From Candidatus Villigracilis affinis (lineage in GTDB: Bacteria; Chloroflexota; Anaerolineae; Anaerolineales; Villigracilaceae): a DNA stretch of 64,000 bases. The notes under the pieces were generated by a model that worked only from the letters and a program-made list of their open reading frames with translations, searched no databases and was not told where the DNA came from. Where the stretch lies: contig JADKEA010000026.1 in assembly GCA_016718275.1 (NCBI GenBank), positions 62,001-126,000 of the forward strand. Direction: 5' to 3'. Of the stretch, positions 32,570 through 41,247 are shown piece after piece (the stretch's first letter is position 1; every line of letters begins with the position of its first letter). A program made the translations under genes and the position numbers.

Positions 32570-32576
32570 GTTTGGA

Positions 32577-32703
32577 GCAATTTCGAAAATTGGTCGATTT
32601 TGCCGGTCTCTTTTTTGGGTTTCATCCGTTAAAATAATAAGGCATACCCACTCCAAGTTGAGCGGATATGCACAAAACCCATCTTCTATAGGAGAAAAAA
32701 GCA
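32577..32703 (+). repeat. SLH-gene leader repeat, copy 3
   Basis: Third copy of the leader. The TAAAAT box and TAGGAG are kept, but the hairpin arms no longer pair as well (two mismatches). Confidence 0.85.
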
Positions 32704-34119
32704 ATGAGCAAGAAAGTATTTACCGTACTGCTGTTGGCTGTGTTCGTACTGGCACAGTTTAGCATCGCCTCCGCTGCCCCCGTGGCTGGCGCAGAAGGCA
32801 CCCTGGTTGGCCCCGATTTCATGCCCGCCGGAGCCGCCTCCACCGTGGACTTTGATTGGACCGCGACCGGTCTGACCAACCCCACCAATATCGTGATGTA
32901 TGCCCGCATTCAGGGCGGCACCTATGCCATTGACGAGTGCAACCTGGTTGCGACGATCAACGGCACGAGCACCGGCAGCGGCACCTTCACCTATGACTTC
33001 TCCGTCAGTGCCAATGCGGCGGCCCCTGCCGATGGCGACTACTGGGAATTCACCCTGGTGTTCGATTCCACCGACACCTGTGGTGTTTCGGCTCCTGCCA
33101 ACCCCGCTGCTGCCGATAACTTCCTCGCCTCCTCCTATGTGGATGGTAATGACCTCGACGGCTATGGCTTCATGCCTCCGTATGATGGCGTGGTTGTGAC
33201 CACCCCGGTAGCCTGCAACACCTTCGAGTACTGGGCACTTGCTTCCGATAGCCTTGGTCTCGCTGTCCCCACCGATCCCTACTCTGGCTTCGGCAGTTGG
33301 AATGCGCAGGTCACGGGCACTTTTGCCCCAGCCCCGATTGGTCCCGAGAGCGAACTGCTCGAATGGCAATTCACCCTGCCCTCCACCGCGAGCGGCAACT
33401 GGGCTTTCGAGATTGACCCTGAAGATGCCGCTGGCAATGTGAGTGGCGTCGGACCTTACCCCTTCCGCTTTGTCGCTGCGATTGACCCTGTTGAAAAGGA
33501 AGATTGTGCTACTTTCAGCGATGTGAGCGGCCACGAATATGAATTGTACGTGCGCTACCTGGCAACCCTCGGCCTGATCAACGGTTTCGCTGATGGCACC
33601 TTCGGTCCTGACAACACCCTGACCCGCGCTGAAGCCTCCGCTTTGATTGAGATCTCCAACGGCTACGATGAAACCTCTCTCCCGACCTCTGCTCCTGCGG
33701 GTTGTGACTTCACCGATGTCGCCGCTTCCGATTGGTTCTCCGGTTGGGTCTGGCAGGCTTGTGATGATGGTTTCATGAACGGTGTGGGTGGCGGCTTGTT
33801 CGACCCGAACAACCTGCTTACCCGCGGCCAGATCGTCACCATCCTTAACAACGTGGCTGAATCGGCTGTCGCCACCTCCAGTTTCCTGAACAATGGCATG
33901 CTCTACGGTGCATTCCTTATCCCGACCCAACTCCGCGATGCGGCCTGGAGTGATGTCTCGATCGGCGCTTTCTATGCTGAGCCTGTGGTGGAAGCCTATG
34001 GCTGGGGCATTGCCGAAGGCACGAGCGACACGACCTTCTCGCCAGACTCCCCTGTCACCCGCGGCGAGTTTGCCAAGATGCTCTATCGCGCTTTGAGCTT
34101 ATTCAGATTTGCTTTCTAA
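32704..34119 (+). CDS. Secreted SLH-domain surface protein, copy 3
   Basis: 471 residues. The first 150 residues are almost identical to copy 1, including several silent differences. The middle (DGNDLDGYGFMPPYDGVVVT) and the end (LSLFRFAF) are its own. Three SLH repeats occupy the C-terminal half, and the first departs most from the other copies (CATFSDVSGHEYELYVRYL). The patchwork of shared and private segments suggests gene conversion between copies. Confidence 0.9.
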   Translation: MSKKVFTVLLLAVFVLAQFSIASAAPVAGAEGTLVGPDFMPAGAASTVDFDWTATGLTNPTNIVMYARIQGGTYAIDECNLVATINGTSTGSGTFTYDFSVSANAAAPADGDYWEFTLVFDSTDTCGVSAPANPAAADNFLASSYVDGNDLDGYGFMPPYDGVVVTTPVACNTFEYWALASDSLGLAVPTDPYSGFGSWNAQVTGTFAPAPIGPESELLEWQFTLPSTASGNWAFEIDPEDAAGNVSGVGPYPFRFVAAIDPVEKEDCATFSDVSGHEYELYVRYLATLGLINGFADGTFGPDNTLTRAEASALIEISNGYDETSLPTSAPAGCDFTDVAASDWFSGWVWQACDDGFMNGVGGGLFDPNNLLTRGQIVTILNNVAESAVATSSFLNNGMLYGAFLIPTQLRDAAWSDVSIGAFYAEPVVEAYGWGIAEGTSDTTFSPDSPVTRGEFAKMLYRALSLFRFAF

Positions 34120-34146
34120 GATCGTTCAGTTCGAAAACGCAATACT

Positions 34147-34178
34147 GGAGCGGACCTGTAATGGGTCCGCTCCTTTTT
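34147..34178 (+). terminator. Terminator of SLH copy 3
   Basis: Arms GGAGCGGACC (34147-34156) and GGTCCGCTCC (34164-34173) and a T run. It is a variant of the terminators of copies 1 and 2, with a changed loop. Confidence 0.9.
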
Positions 34179-34241
34179 GTATCGCTGAATCAGGCATCGG
34201 CGGGGAGCGAAGCGGGGTCTTCATCCAAGAAATGAAAGGGG

Positions 34242-34247
34242 TATAAT
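34242..34247 (+). promoter_or_regulatory. -10 box of the yqeY-like gene
   Basis: TATAAT ends 7 nt before ATG 34255, so a leaderless mRNA is likely. Confidence 0.6.
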
Positions 34248-34254
34248 CAAATTT

Positions 34255-34701
34255 ATGGATACAAAAACTCAACTTAATGAATCAGTCAAAGATGCCATGA
34301 AGAGTGGCGATGAACTTCGCAAGCGCACACTGCGTATGGTATTGGCCGCTGTGAAGCAGGCCGAAGTGGATAAGCAAACCACGATCGACGATATGGCGGT
34401 GGTGGCCTTGATCCAAAAGGAGATCAAGAATCGCCGCGAGGCCATTGAAGAAGCCAAAAAGGCGGAGCGCCCGGATTTGATCGGTGATAATGAGGCCGAG
34501 ATCAAGGTGCTTGAAGTGTTCCTGCCCAAAGCCATGCCGATCGAGGAATTGCGCGCGCTGGTACAGGCGGCCATTGCCGAGACGGGTGCCGCTGCACCAA
34601 GTGATATGGGCAAGGTCATGAAGATCGTGATGCCCAAGGTTGCTGGGCGCGCTCCGAACGATATGATCAGTTCCACTGTAAAAGAATTGCTCGTGAAGTA
34701 A
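34255..34701 (+). CDS. GatB/YqeY domain protein
   Basis: 148 residues. LNESVKDAMKSGDELRKRTLRMVLAA, the Glu/Lys-rich EIKNRREAIEEAKKAERPDL and the closing MGKVMKIVMPKVAGRA are typical YqeY. The fold is shared with the C-terminal part of GatB and may touch tRNA. The family's physiological role is unclear. It starts a run of translation and cell-envelope genes (yqeY, pgpH, ybeY, dgkA). Confidence 0.9.
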   Translation: MDTKTQLNESVKDAMKSGDELRKRTLRMVLAAVKQAEVDKQTTIDDMAVVALIQKEIKNRREAIEEAKKAERPDLIGDNEAEIKVLEVFLPKAMPIEELRALVQAAIAETGAAAPSDMGKVMKIVMPKVAGRAPNDMISSTVKELLVK

Positions 34702-34726
34702 ACCTTTGCCGCGAAGAGGCGGGCGC

Positions 34727-36877
34727 ATGTTTGTGCCTGTTCCCTTTGCGGCTGATTTTATGGCCGCACGCACCCGTACCCCTGTCACCACCCGCATTCG
34801 AATTTTGCAGATCAGCCTGATCATTGCGGTCAGTCTTTTATCTTTTGCCGCATTGACCATGCCCATCGCTCTGCGTCCCTCCACGCAGGCCCTGGATATT
34901 GGGGATGTTTCGCAAAACACATTACAGGCCCCGCGTGACATCGAGTATGTGAGCGATATTCGCACGGAGGAGGCGCGCAAGGCCGCCGAGAGTGCGGTGC
35001 AGCCCGTGTATACGCCGCCCGACCCCGCCATCGCGCGCCAACAGATCGACCGTTTACGCACCACCCTGCAGTACATTACATCGCTGCGTACCAATGTTGA
35101 GATAACCACCGACGAAAAGAAGTCGAACCTGGTCGAGTTGAGTGATGTGCGTTTGAAACTCGAGACCATCGATTATCTGGTCAGCATGTCTGATCCCCGC
35201 TGGGAGATCGTGCAATCTGAATCGCTGCGCGTGCTGGAGCAGGTGATGCGCCGCGCCATTTACGAAGATAAAGTGGAATCCACACAGGCGGGCATTCCTT
35301 CCATTGTCAGCCTCACATTGAATGAGCAGCAATCTGCGCTCGTGGCGGAATTGGCGAGTGCTTTCGTTTTGCCGAACAGTTTCTTCAGCGAAGAACTGAC
35401 CACCGCCGCACAGCAAAGCGCGCGCGATGCGGTGAAGCCGATCGTACAGACCTACAAGTCCGGGGAAACGATCGTGCCAGCGGGTGAGATCATCACGCCC
35501 GCAGATATGGAAGCCTTTCAAAAACTCGATATGATCCGCCCCGGCCAACGCTGGGAGGATATGCTGGGTGCGGCTTCGATCATCGTGCTTTCGGCGGTGC
35601 TCGTGCCGTTGTATTTCTTCCGCAGAAAACGCGCGGCGGTTGTCAATGATCCGCGCAGTATTTTGGTGATCGCGATTGTCTTCGTTGTCTTTTTGGTCGG
35701 CGCGCGTTTGTTCACCAACCGCACGCTTGCGCCGTATGGGTATCCGTTACAGGCGGCGGGCTTGTTGATCACCGCCCTGTTTGGCCTCGAAGCAGGATTG
35801 GTGATTTCCATTCCGCTTTGTTTGCTGGCGGCCTATGGCCTGCCAAACACGATTGACCTGGCTCCCTACTATTTGCTTTCCTCTCTTGTGGGTCTGCTTG
35901 TGTTGGGACCCGTGCGCCGCTTTTGGGGATTCGTGCGTGCGGGCATTGCCATCTCGCTGACGGGGTTGGTGGTGCTGTTGGCATACCGCCTGCCGTTTTT
36001 CACACCTGACGTTTTGGGTATCGTTCAATTCATCGGCGTCGTTTCGTTTGCAGGGTTTGCCGCTGCGAGTGTTACGCTTTTGCTTCAATATCTCTTTGCG
36101 CAAACGCTTGGTCTGACAACGGCATTTCAATTGTTGGATATCTCAAGGCCTGATTTTCCGTTGCTGCAATTCTTTTTGCGCAATGCACCGGGTACCTATC
36201 AACACAGTTTGCAAGTCGCCAACCTTGCAGAGCAGGCTGCCGAAAAGATCGGCGCAGACCCATTGCTCACCCGAGTCGGCGCGCAATTTCATGATATCGG
36301 CAAGGCGCTCAACCCAACCTTCTTCATTGAGAATCAAGTTCCGGGCAGTGTGAACAAGCATCACGATATTGCTCCCGAAGAATCTGCCGCAACCATCATC
36401 CGCCATGTTACGGATGGCATTCAACTGGCAAAGAAATACCGCCTGCCGGGCCGCCTGCAGGATTTCATCCTTGAACATCATGGCACGTTGATCACGCGTT
36501 ATCAGTACGGTCAGGCGATGGAAGCGGCAAATGGGGATGTTACTCTGGTGGATATTGAAAATTTCCGCTACCCGGGTCCGCGCCCGAATTCGCGCGAAAC
36601 GGCTTTGCTTATGCTTGCCGATGCCACCGAAGCCCGCGCCCGCGCCGAACGTCCCGCCACCGATGATGAACTTCGCGCCCTGGTGCGCAGTGTGATCGAC
36701 ACCGTGCAAAAATTTGGTCAGTTGGATGACACGCTGCTGACACTTCGCGATCTGAATCTCATCACTGAATCTTTCGTCACTACGCTGCGCGGCACGTATC
36801 ATCCCCGCATTCAATATCCCAATGCAACAGTCCCCGATCAAGATTCAACCATTCTCACCACACGAAAAGAAAAATGA
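34727..36877 (+). CDS. pgpH: 7TM-HD phosphodiesterase, PgpH type (probable c-di-AMP hydrolase)
   Basis: 716 residues. An N-terminal helix, an extracellular 7TMR-HDED-like domain (about 45-260), about seven membrane helices (270-460) and a cytoplasmic HD domain (480-690). The HD core is GTYQHSLQVANLAEQAAE, FHDIGKALNP (H522, D523), NKHHDIAPEESAATIIRHV and ILEHHGT. Homologues in Firmicutes hydrolyse cyclic di-AMP. ATG 34727 with AGAGG 7 nt upstream is preferred to TTG 34706. It overlaps ybeY by 4 nt. Confidence 0.9.
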   Translation: MFVPVPFAADFMAARTRTPVTTRIRILQISLIIAVSLLSFAALTMPIALRPSTQALDIGDVSQNTLQAPRDIEYVSDIRTEEARKAAESAVQPVYTPPDPAIARQQIDRLRTTLQYITSLRTNVEITTDEKKSNLVELSDVRLKLETIDYLVSMSDPRWEIVQSESLRVLEQVMRRAIYEDKVESTQAGIPSIVSLTLNEQQSALVAELASAFVLPNSFFSEELTTAAQQSARDAVKPIVQTYKSGETIVPAGEIITPADMEAFQKLDMIRPGQRWEDMLGAASIIVLSAVLVPLYFFRRKRAAVVNDPRSILVIAIVFVVFLVGARLFTNRTLAPYGYPLQAAGLLITALFGLEAGLVISIPLCLLAAYGLPNTIDLAPYYLLSSLVGLLVLGPVRRFWGFVRAGIAISLTGLVVLLAYRLPFFTPDVLGIVQFIGVVSFAGFAAASVTLLLQYLFAQTLGLTTAFQLLDISRPDFPLLQFFLRNAPGTYQHSLQVANLAEQAAEKIGADPLLTRVGAQFHDIGKALNPTFFIENQVPGSVNKHHDIAPEESAATIIRHVTDGIQLAKKYRLPGRLQDFILEHHGTLITRYQYGQAMEAANGDVTLVDIENFRYPGPRPNSRETALLMLADATEARARAERPATDDELRALVRSVIDTVQKFGQLDDTLLTLRDLNLITESFVTTLRGTYHPRIQYPNATVPDQDSTILTTRKEK

Positions 36878-37323
36878 TAAACATCGATAACCAACAGGAT
36901 TTTCGGGAATCGGCCCTGCTCGAACGGGCCGCCCGCTTCACTCTTGACCTCGAACCTGATTCTGCCGACGCAGACATAACGATCGTCTTGACAGATGATG
37001 CGCAACTGCACGAACTGAATCGCGAATATCTCGGTGTGGACGCACCGACCGACGTGCTTTCCTTCCCCGCCTCCGAAACAGATCCTGAAACGGGCGCGCA
37101 ATATCTGGGTGACATCGTCATCTCAATTCCGCGCGCCATGCTGCAGGCACAGGCTGGCGGACATCCCCTCGAAGCAGAGGTGCAATTGCTGGTTGTGCAT
37201 GGCACACTGCATTTGCTGGGTCATGACCATGCCGAGGCGGAGGAAAAAGCCCGCATGTGGCAGGCGCAGGCCGAGGTGATGTCGAGACTCGGTTTATCCT
37301 ACGTCAAGATACAGGATACGTAG
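36874..37323 (+). CDS. ybeY: Endoribonuclease YbeY (16S rRNA 3' maturation)
   Basis: 149 residues. The zinc site H-x3-H-x5-H is present as HGTLHLLGHDH, with TDVLSFPA and LGDIVISIP upstream in the usual order. YbeY acts in 16S rRNA 3' end processing and ribosome quality control. It overlaps pgpH by ATGA and dgkA by one base (TAGTG), so the three are translationally coupled. The pgpH-ybeY-dgkA order is common in bacteria. Confidence 0.94.
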   Translation: MINIDNQQDFRESALLERAARFTLDLEPDSADADITIVLTDDAQLHELNREYLGVDAPTDVLSFPASETDPETGAQYLGDIVISIPRAMLQAQAGGHPLEAEVQLLVVHGTLHLLGHDHAEAEEKARMWQAQAEVMSRLGLSYVKIQDT

Positions 37324-37712
37324 TGAAGGCGTTCTGGTCCTCTCGAGTCGAATCCTTTCGTTATGCGTTTCAGGGATGGTTCCATGTACTACAAACCCAG
37401 CGAAACGTATGGATTCATAGTGCCATTGCGGCCGTTGTATTTCTGCTTGGTTTGTGGGTTGGCTTGCCCCCGCGTGATTGGGCGGTGATCATCCTCACGG
37501 CGGCGCTCGTATTTACGGCTGAATTCATCAACACCTCCATCGAAGCCGTGGTGGATCTGGCCAGCCCCAGTAAACACCCGCTTGCCAAAATCGGAAAAGA
37601 TGTCGGTGCGGCGGCGGTGTTGGTCTCTGCATTGGCGGCGATTTTGATCGGCCTGCTTTTACTCGGTCCGCCCCTCTGGCAAAAACTTACCCTTCTAATC
37701 TCTACTCTCTAA
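37323..37712 (+). CDS. dgkA: Diacylglycerol / undecaprenol kinase
   Basis: 129 residues, three helices. The membrane active site is seen in EFINTSIEAVVDLASP (catalytic Glu) and KIGKDVGAAAVLVSA. In Gram-positive-type cells this family phosphorylates undecaprenol. GTG 37323 overlaps the ybeY stop by one base and is the natural start. An in-frame ATG at 37257 lies inside ybeY and would add 22 residues unlike the family. Confidence 0.92.
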   Translation: MKAFWSSRVESFRYAFQGWFHVLQTQRNVWIHSAIAAVVFLLGLWVGLPPRDWAVIILTAALVFTAEFINTSIEAVVDLASPSKHPLAKIGKDVGAAAVLVSALAAILIGLLLLGPPLWQKLTLLISTL

Positions 37713-37734
37713 CTCTTAATCTCTGGAGACTCTC

Positions 37735-38592
37735 ATGACTTTATCGTTTATTTTCGGCACAGTGGGTTCGCCCACAGGCACCCCCAAGAAACCCGGCGGC
37801 TCTGTCGGCGCGATCGCGTTCAGCAAATCCATCGGGCTGCACGCATTGGAATTGGGTTGGGTGCAATCGGTGCGTGTGACCGAAGCCACCTGCGCGGCGA
37901 TCAAATCCACGAGCGAGGAACATGGCGTTTCGTTGAGTGTGCATGCGCCGTATTACATTAATTTGAATGCGACTGCCGAAGAATGGCCCAAGTCACGCAA
38001 ACGATTAATGGATGCGGCACATTACGGTTATCTCGCAGGCGCAACGGATATCATCTTTCACCCCGGGTCGTATTTCGAAAATGATCCGCTCGAAGTGTTG
38101 AAGATCGCCATTCCGCGCTTGAAAGGCTGCGTGGACGAATTAAAGAAGAATGGCGATAGAGTGACCCTTCGCCCGGAGACGATGGGCAAATCGGCCATGC
38201 TCGGCTCCTTCGAAGATGCCGTAGCCATGAGCGCCGCCATGGACATGGTTCAGCCCTGCATTGACTTTGCTCACATGCACGCCCGCCCCGGTGATGGCAC
38301 GATGAATACCTACGAGGAATGGTCGAAGTTATTGACGACCTATAAAAAGGAACTGGGCGCGAAGGCTCTCAAGAATTTACACATTCACCTTTCTGGCATC
38401 GAGTATGGCCCCAAAGGTGAAAAGAATCACCTCTCGCTCGCCGAAGCCGATCTGGATTTGAAGGCGCTGTTCAAAGCCCTGCACGATTTCGGCTGCGGCG
38501 GGCGCATCCTGTGTGAAAGCCCCATCATGGAAGAGGACGCGTTGAATATGAAGAAAGCGTGGATGAAGGTGAGTGGGGAGAAGGAAAAGTAA
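37735..38592 (+). CDS. Endonuclease IV-like TIM-barrel protein
   Basis: 285 residues. GTVGSPTGTPKKPGGSVGAI at the start, LSVHAPYYINL, IIFHPGSYF, RPETMGK, CIDFAHMHAR and NLHIHLSGIEYGPKGEKNH carry the His/Glu/Asp metal ligands of the Nfo/AP endonuclease fold. It may repair abasic DNA like Nfo, or be a related sugar isomerase. The ordering of the metal ligands favours Nfo-like. GGAGAC lies 8 nt before the ATG. Confidence 0.85.
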   Translation: MTLSFIFGTVGSPTGTPKKPGGSVGAIAFSKSIGLHALELGWVQSVRVTEATCAAIKSTSEEHGVSLSVHAPYYINLNATAEEWPKSRKRLMDAAHYGYLAGATDIIFHPGSYFENDPLEVLKIAIPRLKGCVDELKKNGDRVTLRPETMGKSAMLGSFEDAVAMSAAMDMVQPCIDFAHMHARPGDGTMNTYEEWSKLLTTYKKELGAKALKNLHIHLSGIEYGPKGEKNHLSLAEADLDLKALFKALHDFGCGGRILCESPIMEEDALNMKKAWMKVSGEKEK

Positions 38593-38606
38593 TAAAAAGA
38601 AAGAAG

Positions 38607-38639
38607 AAAGAGCGTGGATAATTTATCCGCGCTCTTTTT
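38607..38639 (+). terminator. Terminator of the Nfo-like gene
   Basis: 13-bp arms (with one G-T pair) centred at 38622, ending in TTTTT. A-rich sequence on the left may allow use by the convergent formyltransferase gene. Confidence 0.85.
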
Positions 38640-38650
38640 GATTCGTTAAC

Positions 38651-39322
38651 CTATTTTCCTGGCTTGTACTCAAACCTGTGCCCATTGACTTCCATGTACG
38701 GCTGCCAGGGGCCGTAGCTGATGGCGCGGATGCGGCGATTCACTTCGTCTTCGCTCATATCGGGGGTGATGATGAAGAGTTCGTTGAATTGCTTGCGTGA
38801 GAAGGGCGGGCGGGTCCAGGTTTCGGTGGAGGTGGGGAGTTCTTTTCCTTCGGCGAGCAGGTTTGCGATTTCAAAGAACAGGGCGATCTGATTTTCGTAG
38901 GTGCGTTTGAGCAGGGCGTCCACATCATCTTCGGGGAAAATGGGGAAGCGTTTGACGGCGATGATGCGGCCTGTGTCCACTTTGGAGGCCATGTGATGAC
39001 AGGTCACGCCGTATTCCTTCGCGTTTTCGTACAGGGCGAAGTTGTTGCATCCGATGCCGGGGTATTCGGGGGAGGCGGGGTGAAAATTGATGGCGGCGAT
39101 TCTGGCGCGGTTTAACAGGTCTGCAGGCACCACCCAGCGTGAAAGATAGGAGATGATGTAGTCTCCCTCCCATTTGCGGATTTCTTCAGGAAGCGGGTCG
39201 CCCCATTTGCCGAGACAAAATGTTAAATGCGAAAAATGATTCTGACAAAATTCCAGCGCGCGGGCGCAATCGGGGTCATCGGCTTTGCCGAGAAAGAGAA
39301 GAGGGGAGGATGATTTGTTCAT
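38651..39322 (-). CDS. Formyltransferase family protein
   Basis: 223 residues, formyltetrahydrofolate-dependent fold. AAINFHPASPEYPGIGCNNFAL carries the catalytic Asn-His pair, and the Asp is in SKVDTGRIIAVKRFPI. It is too short for methionyl-tRNA formyltransferase (about 310) and lacks its C-terminal domain, so it is more likely an amino-sugar or small-molecule formyltransferase. The neighbours do not show the substrate. Confidence 0.8.
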   Translation of the reverse strand: MNKSSSPLLFLGKADDPDCARALEFCQNHFSHLTFCLGKWGDPLPEEIRKWEGDYIISYLSRWVVPADLLNRARIAAINFHPASPEYPGIGCNNFALYENAKEYGVTCHHMASKVDTGRIIAVKRFPIFPEDDVDALLKRTYENQIALFFEIANLLAEGKELPTSTETWTRPPFSRKQFNELFIITPDMSEDEVNRRIRAISYGPWQPYMEVNGHRFEYKPGK

Positions 39323-39364
39323 GGTTTGGTTTGATTATAAACACTCTTGAAGCGCTGATCCTGT

Positions 39365-39931
39365 TTATAGATGGGCATCCAGCCCAAAGTCTGAAGGAAG
39401 AAGCGAGAACATATGCGCGTCGTGAATGGATTGGCCCACCACCATCCTGTTGAGCAAAATCCCTTCGTAGTGCGCGCCGATCTTTTCCGCCACTCGTTTG
39501 CTGGAGTCATTTCCCACGGCAACGACGATCTCCGCGCGGATCAAGCCTGCCCGTTCGAAACCGAAACGTGCCGCCAACTTTGCGGCGGCTCCTGCGATGC
39601 CTTCGCCATGCCGCGACGAACGCACCCAATAGCCGAGGTTGCAAAAATAATAGACCGGGTGGATGTGACTCAAACTACAGCCGCCGACCAATTCTCCTGT
39701 GACGGCATCAGCAATGGCAAAAGCATACAGCATGCCGCTCGACCATTGTCCGCGGGTGATGGCGATGAAGTTGCGCGCAGTTTCGATAGAGTATTTTTCA
39801 CTGGCCCACGACATCCACGGGGTGAGTTCGGGCAGTGATTCATGTATGGCGCCATGCAGTTCCTTTTCCTCTCCAAATTCGAAGGGGCGCAGGGTGATGG
39901 TGCCGTCTGTAAGTTTTAGGAATGGGAACAT
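39365..39931 (-). CDS. GNAT acetyltransferase, RimJ/RimL type
   Basis: 188 residues. GTITLRPFEFGEEKELHGAI at the start and the acetyl-CoA loop LGYWVRSSRHGEGIAGAAAKL followed by NDSSKRVAEKIGAHYEGIL fit the RimJ/RimL subfamily. The substrate (ribosomal protein N-terminus or small molecule) cannot be told. Confidence 0.88.
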   Translation of the reverse strand: MFPFLKLTDGTITLRPFEFGEEKELHGAIHESLPELTPWMSWASEKYSIETARNFIAITRGQWSSGMLYAFAIADAVTGELVGGCSLSHIHPVYYFCNLGYWVRSSRHGEGIAGAAAKLAARFGFERAGLIRAEIVVAVGNDSSKRVAEKIGAHYEGILLNRMVVGQSIHDAHMFSLLPSDFGLDAHL

Positions 39932-39942
39932 ATGGTTTTATC

Positions 39943-40062
39943 GTCCTTCGACTTCGTTCCTCAAAAAACATTCGTCACTTCGCTCAGGACGAAGGTGAAT
40001 TAAAAACACAGAGGCACGCCTTCACCGAGTTTGAATCTCCGTGTCGTTGTGCCTCCGTGTTT
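39943..40062. repeat. Two intergenic inverted-repeat elements
   Basis: The first (39950-39993 region) pairs CGTCCT-type and AGGACG-type arms around a CTTCG-rich middle. The second pairs AACACAGAGGCAC (40005-40017) with GTGCCTCCGTGTT (40049-40061). Both have the look of short dispersed intergenic repeats and no gene. Only one copy of each is in the window. Confidence 0.55.
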
Positions 40063-40075
40063 GGATGAGCGATGT

Positions 40076-40735
40076 TTACAGCGTGATGTATTCTCTCAGA
40101 CTGTGCTGCACGGCATAAGCCGCAGCCTCGGCGCGATTGTTCACGCTGAGCTTTGAGAGAATGCTCGAAACGTAATTGCGGACCGTGCCTTCGCCGAGGA
40201 ACAGGTTCTTGGCGATCTCGCGGTTGGTCTTGCCTTCGGAGACCAGTAAAAGCACATGCTTTTCCTGCTGGCTCAAGTGGGCGAAAGCCGAAGCTTCCTC
40301 CTCTTTTACCGCGCGGCGCACTTCCTGGAAAACGCGCTGGGTCACAGCAGGGTCGAGCAGGGCTTCTCCGCGCCCGACAGATTCAATGGCCTTGATCAGG
40401 TCTTCGCTGCCGATCTGCTTGAGCACATAGCCAGAAGCACCGGCGCGAATGGCTGAGAACAGCATCTCGTCTTCGGCGTAGGATGTGAGCATTAAGACTT
40501 TTGTGTTCGGATATTGGCTGACAATTTGTTCGCAAGCATCGATGCCCGATGTGCCAGGCAGGCGAATATCCATTACCACCACGTCTGGCTTGAGCGATTC
40601 CACCTGCTCGAGAGCCTCACGCGCAGAGCCTGCTTCACCGACAACATCAAAATGCGGGTGGCGCTCAAGCAGGGACTTCAAGCCGAGGCGCACCACTTCA
40701 TGATCGTCCACAAGGATAATTCTTTGCTTTTTCAT
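40076..40735 (-). CDS. NarL/LuxR-type response regulator (orphan)
   Basis: 219 residues. The receiver domain has RIILVDDHEVVRLGL and the phospho-acceptor Asp in DVVVMDIRLPGTSGID. The C-terminal LuxR helix-turn-helix reads LSQQEKHVLLLVSEGKTNREIA with GEGTVRNYVSSILSKL. No histidine kinase lies nearby. TAAAAT 7 nt upstream of the ATG suggests a leaderless mRNA. Confidence 0.92.
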   Translation of the reverse strand: MKKQRIILVDDHEVVRLGLKSLLERHPHFDVVGEAGSAREALEQVESLKPDVVVMDIRLPGTSGIDACEQIVSQYPNTKVLMLTSYAEDEMLFSAIRAGASGYVLKQIGSEDLIKAIESVGRGEALLDPAVTQRVFQEVRRAVKEEEASAFAHLSQQEKHVLLLVSEGKTNREIAKNLFLGEGTVRNYVSSILSKLSVNNRAEAAAYAVQHSLREYITL

Positions 40736-40742
40736 ATTGTTA

Positions 40743-40748
40743 TTTTAC
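40743..40748 (-). promoter_or_regulatory. -10 box of the orphan response regulator
   Basis: TAAAAT on the reverse strand, 7 nt before ATG 40735. Confidence 0.55.
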
Positions 40749-40785
40749 CTCGAAATATGCAGAAAACGGGCGTTTTTCCCGTATT

Positions 40786-41247
40786 TTATGCAGTTTTTAT
40801 CGTTTGTAAATGTTCCTCAATATGAGCCAGACTGCGCTCCACCCACAACTGCATGGTCAATTCGCCGCCCATGGTATCGTGACGGCTTTCACGCGACCAT
40901 GCCGGCTGTGGCAACTCTTTCAATGTTTTGCACAACCTTTCCACGTTTGAGGCAAACTCGCTCAAAATATCAGCAAGCGGTTCATCCTTGTTGTAATGTG
41001 TTTCCATCCATGTATCGGCGTCAAAACTTTTGAATTGGGGATTGTCCACGGTCAAGGTTTGATGAATACGCTCGCCATACACCAGCTTTTCCACATCCCG
41101 TGTATGCGATGCGATCTGATGCAATGTCCATTCGCCTTCTACTTTTGTAAAAGGGTCACCGACAGCTTTGCAGGCATCACAAAATTCCTGCGCGGCCTGC
41201 CCCAGCCTTGCGATCATCTTTTCGCGGTACTCGAATAATTCCTTCAT
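40786..41247 (-). CDS. DinB-family putative metalloprotein
   Basis: 153 residues, four-helix bundle. His ligands are in WTLHQIASHTRDVEKL (about 48) and at the end in SLAHIEEHLQTI. DinB/YfiT proteins are thiol-dependent metal enzymes or of unknown role. It overlaps the upstream SDR gene by 4 nt (ATGA), so they are cotranscribed. Confidence 0.82.
   Translation of the reverse strand: MKELFEYREKMIARLGQAAQEFCDACKAVGDPFTKVEGEWTLHQIASHTRDVEKLVYGERIHQTLTVDNPQFKSFDADTWMETHYNKDEPLADILSEFASNVERLCKTLKELPQPAWSRESRHDTMGGELTMQLWVERSLAHIEEHLQTIKTA

Noticed and set aside
29346..32703. Possible CRISPR-like repeats
   Set aside because: Three 129-bp copies over 3 kb are gene leaders, not short spaced repeats.
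32686..33930. Long open frame of 414 codons on the reverse strand, Gly- and Val-rich
   Set aside because: It is the antisense of SLH copy 3. Its length comes from the strong codon bias of that gene, and a similar antisense frame appears in copy 1.
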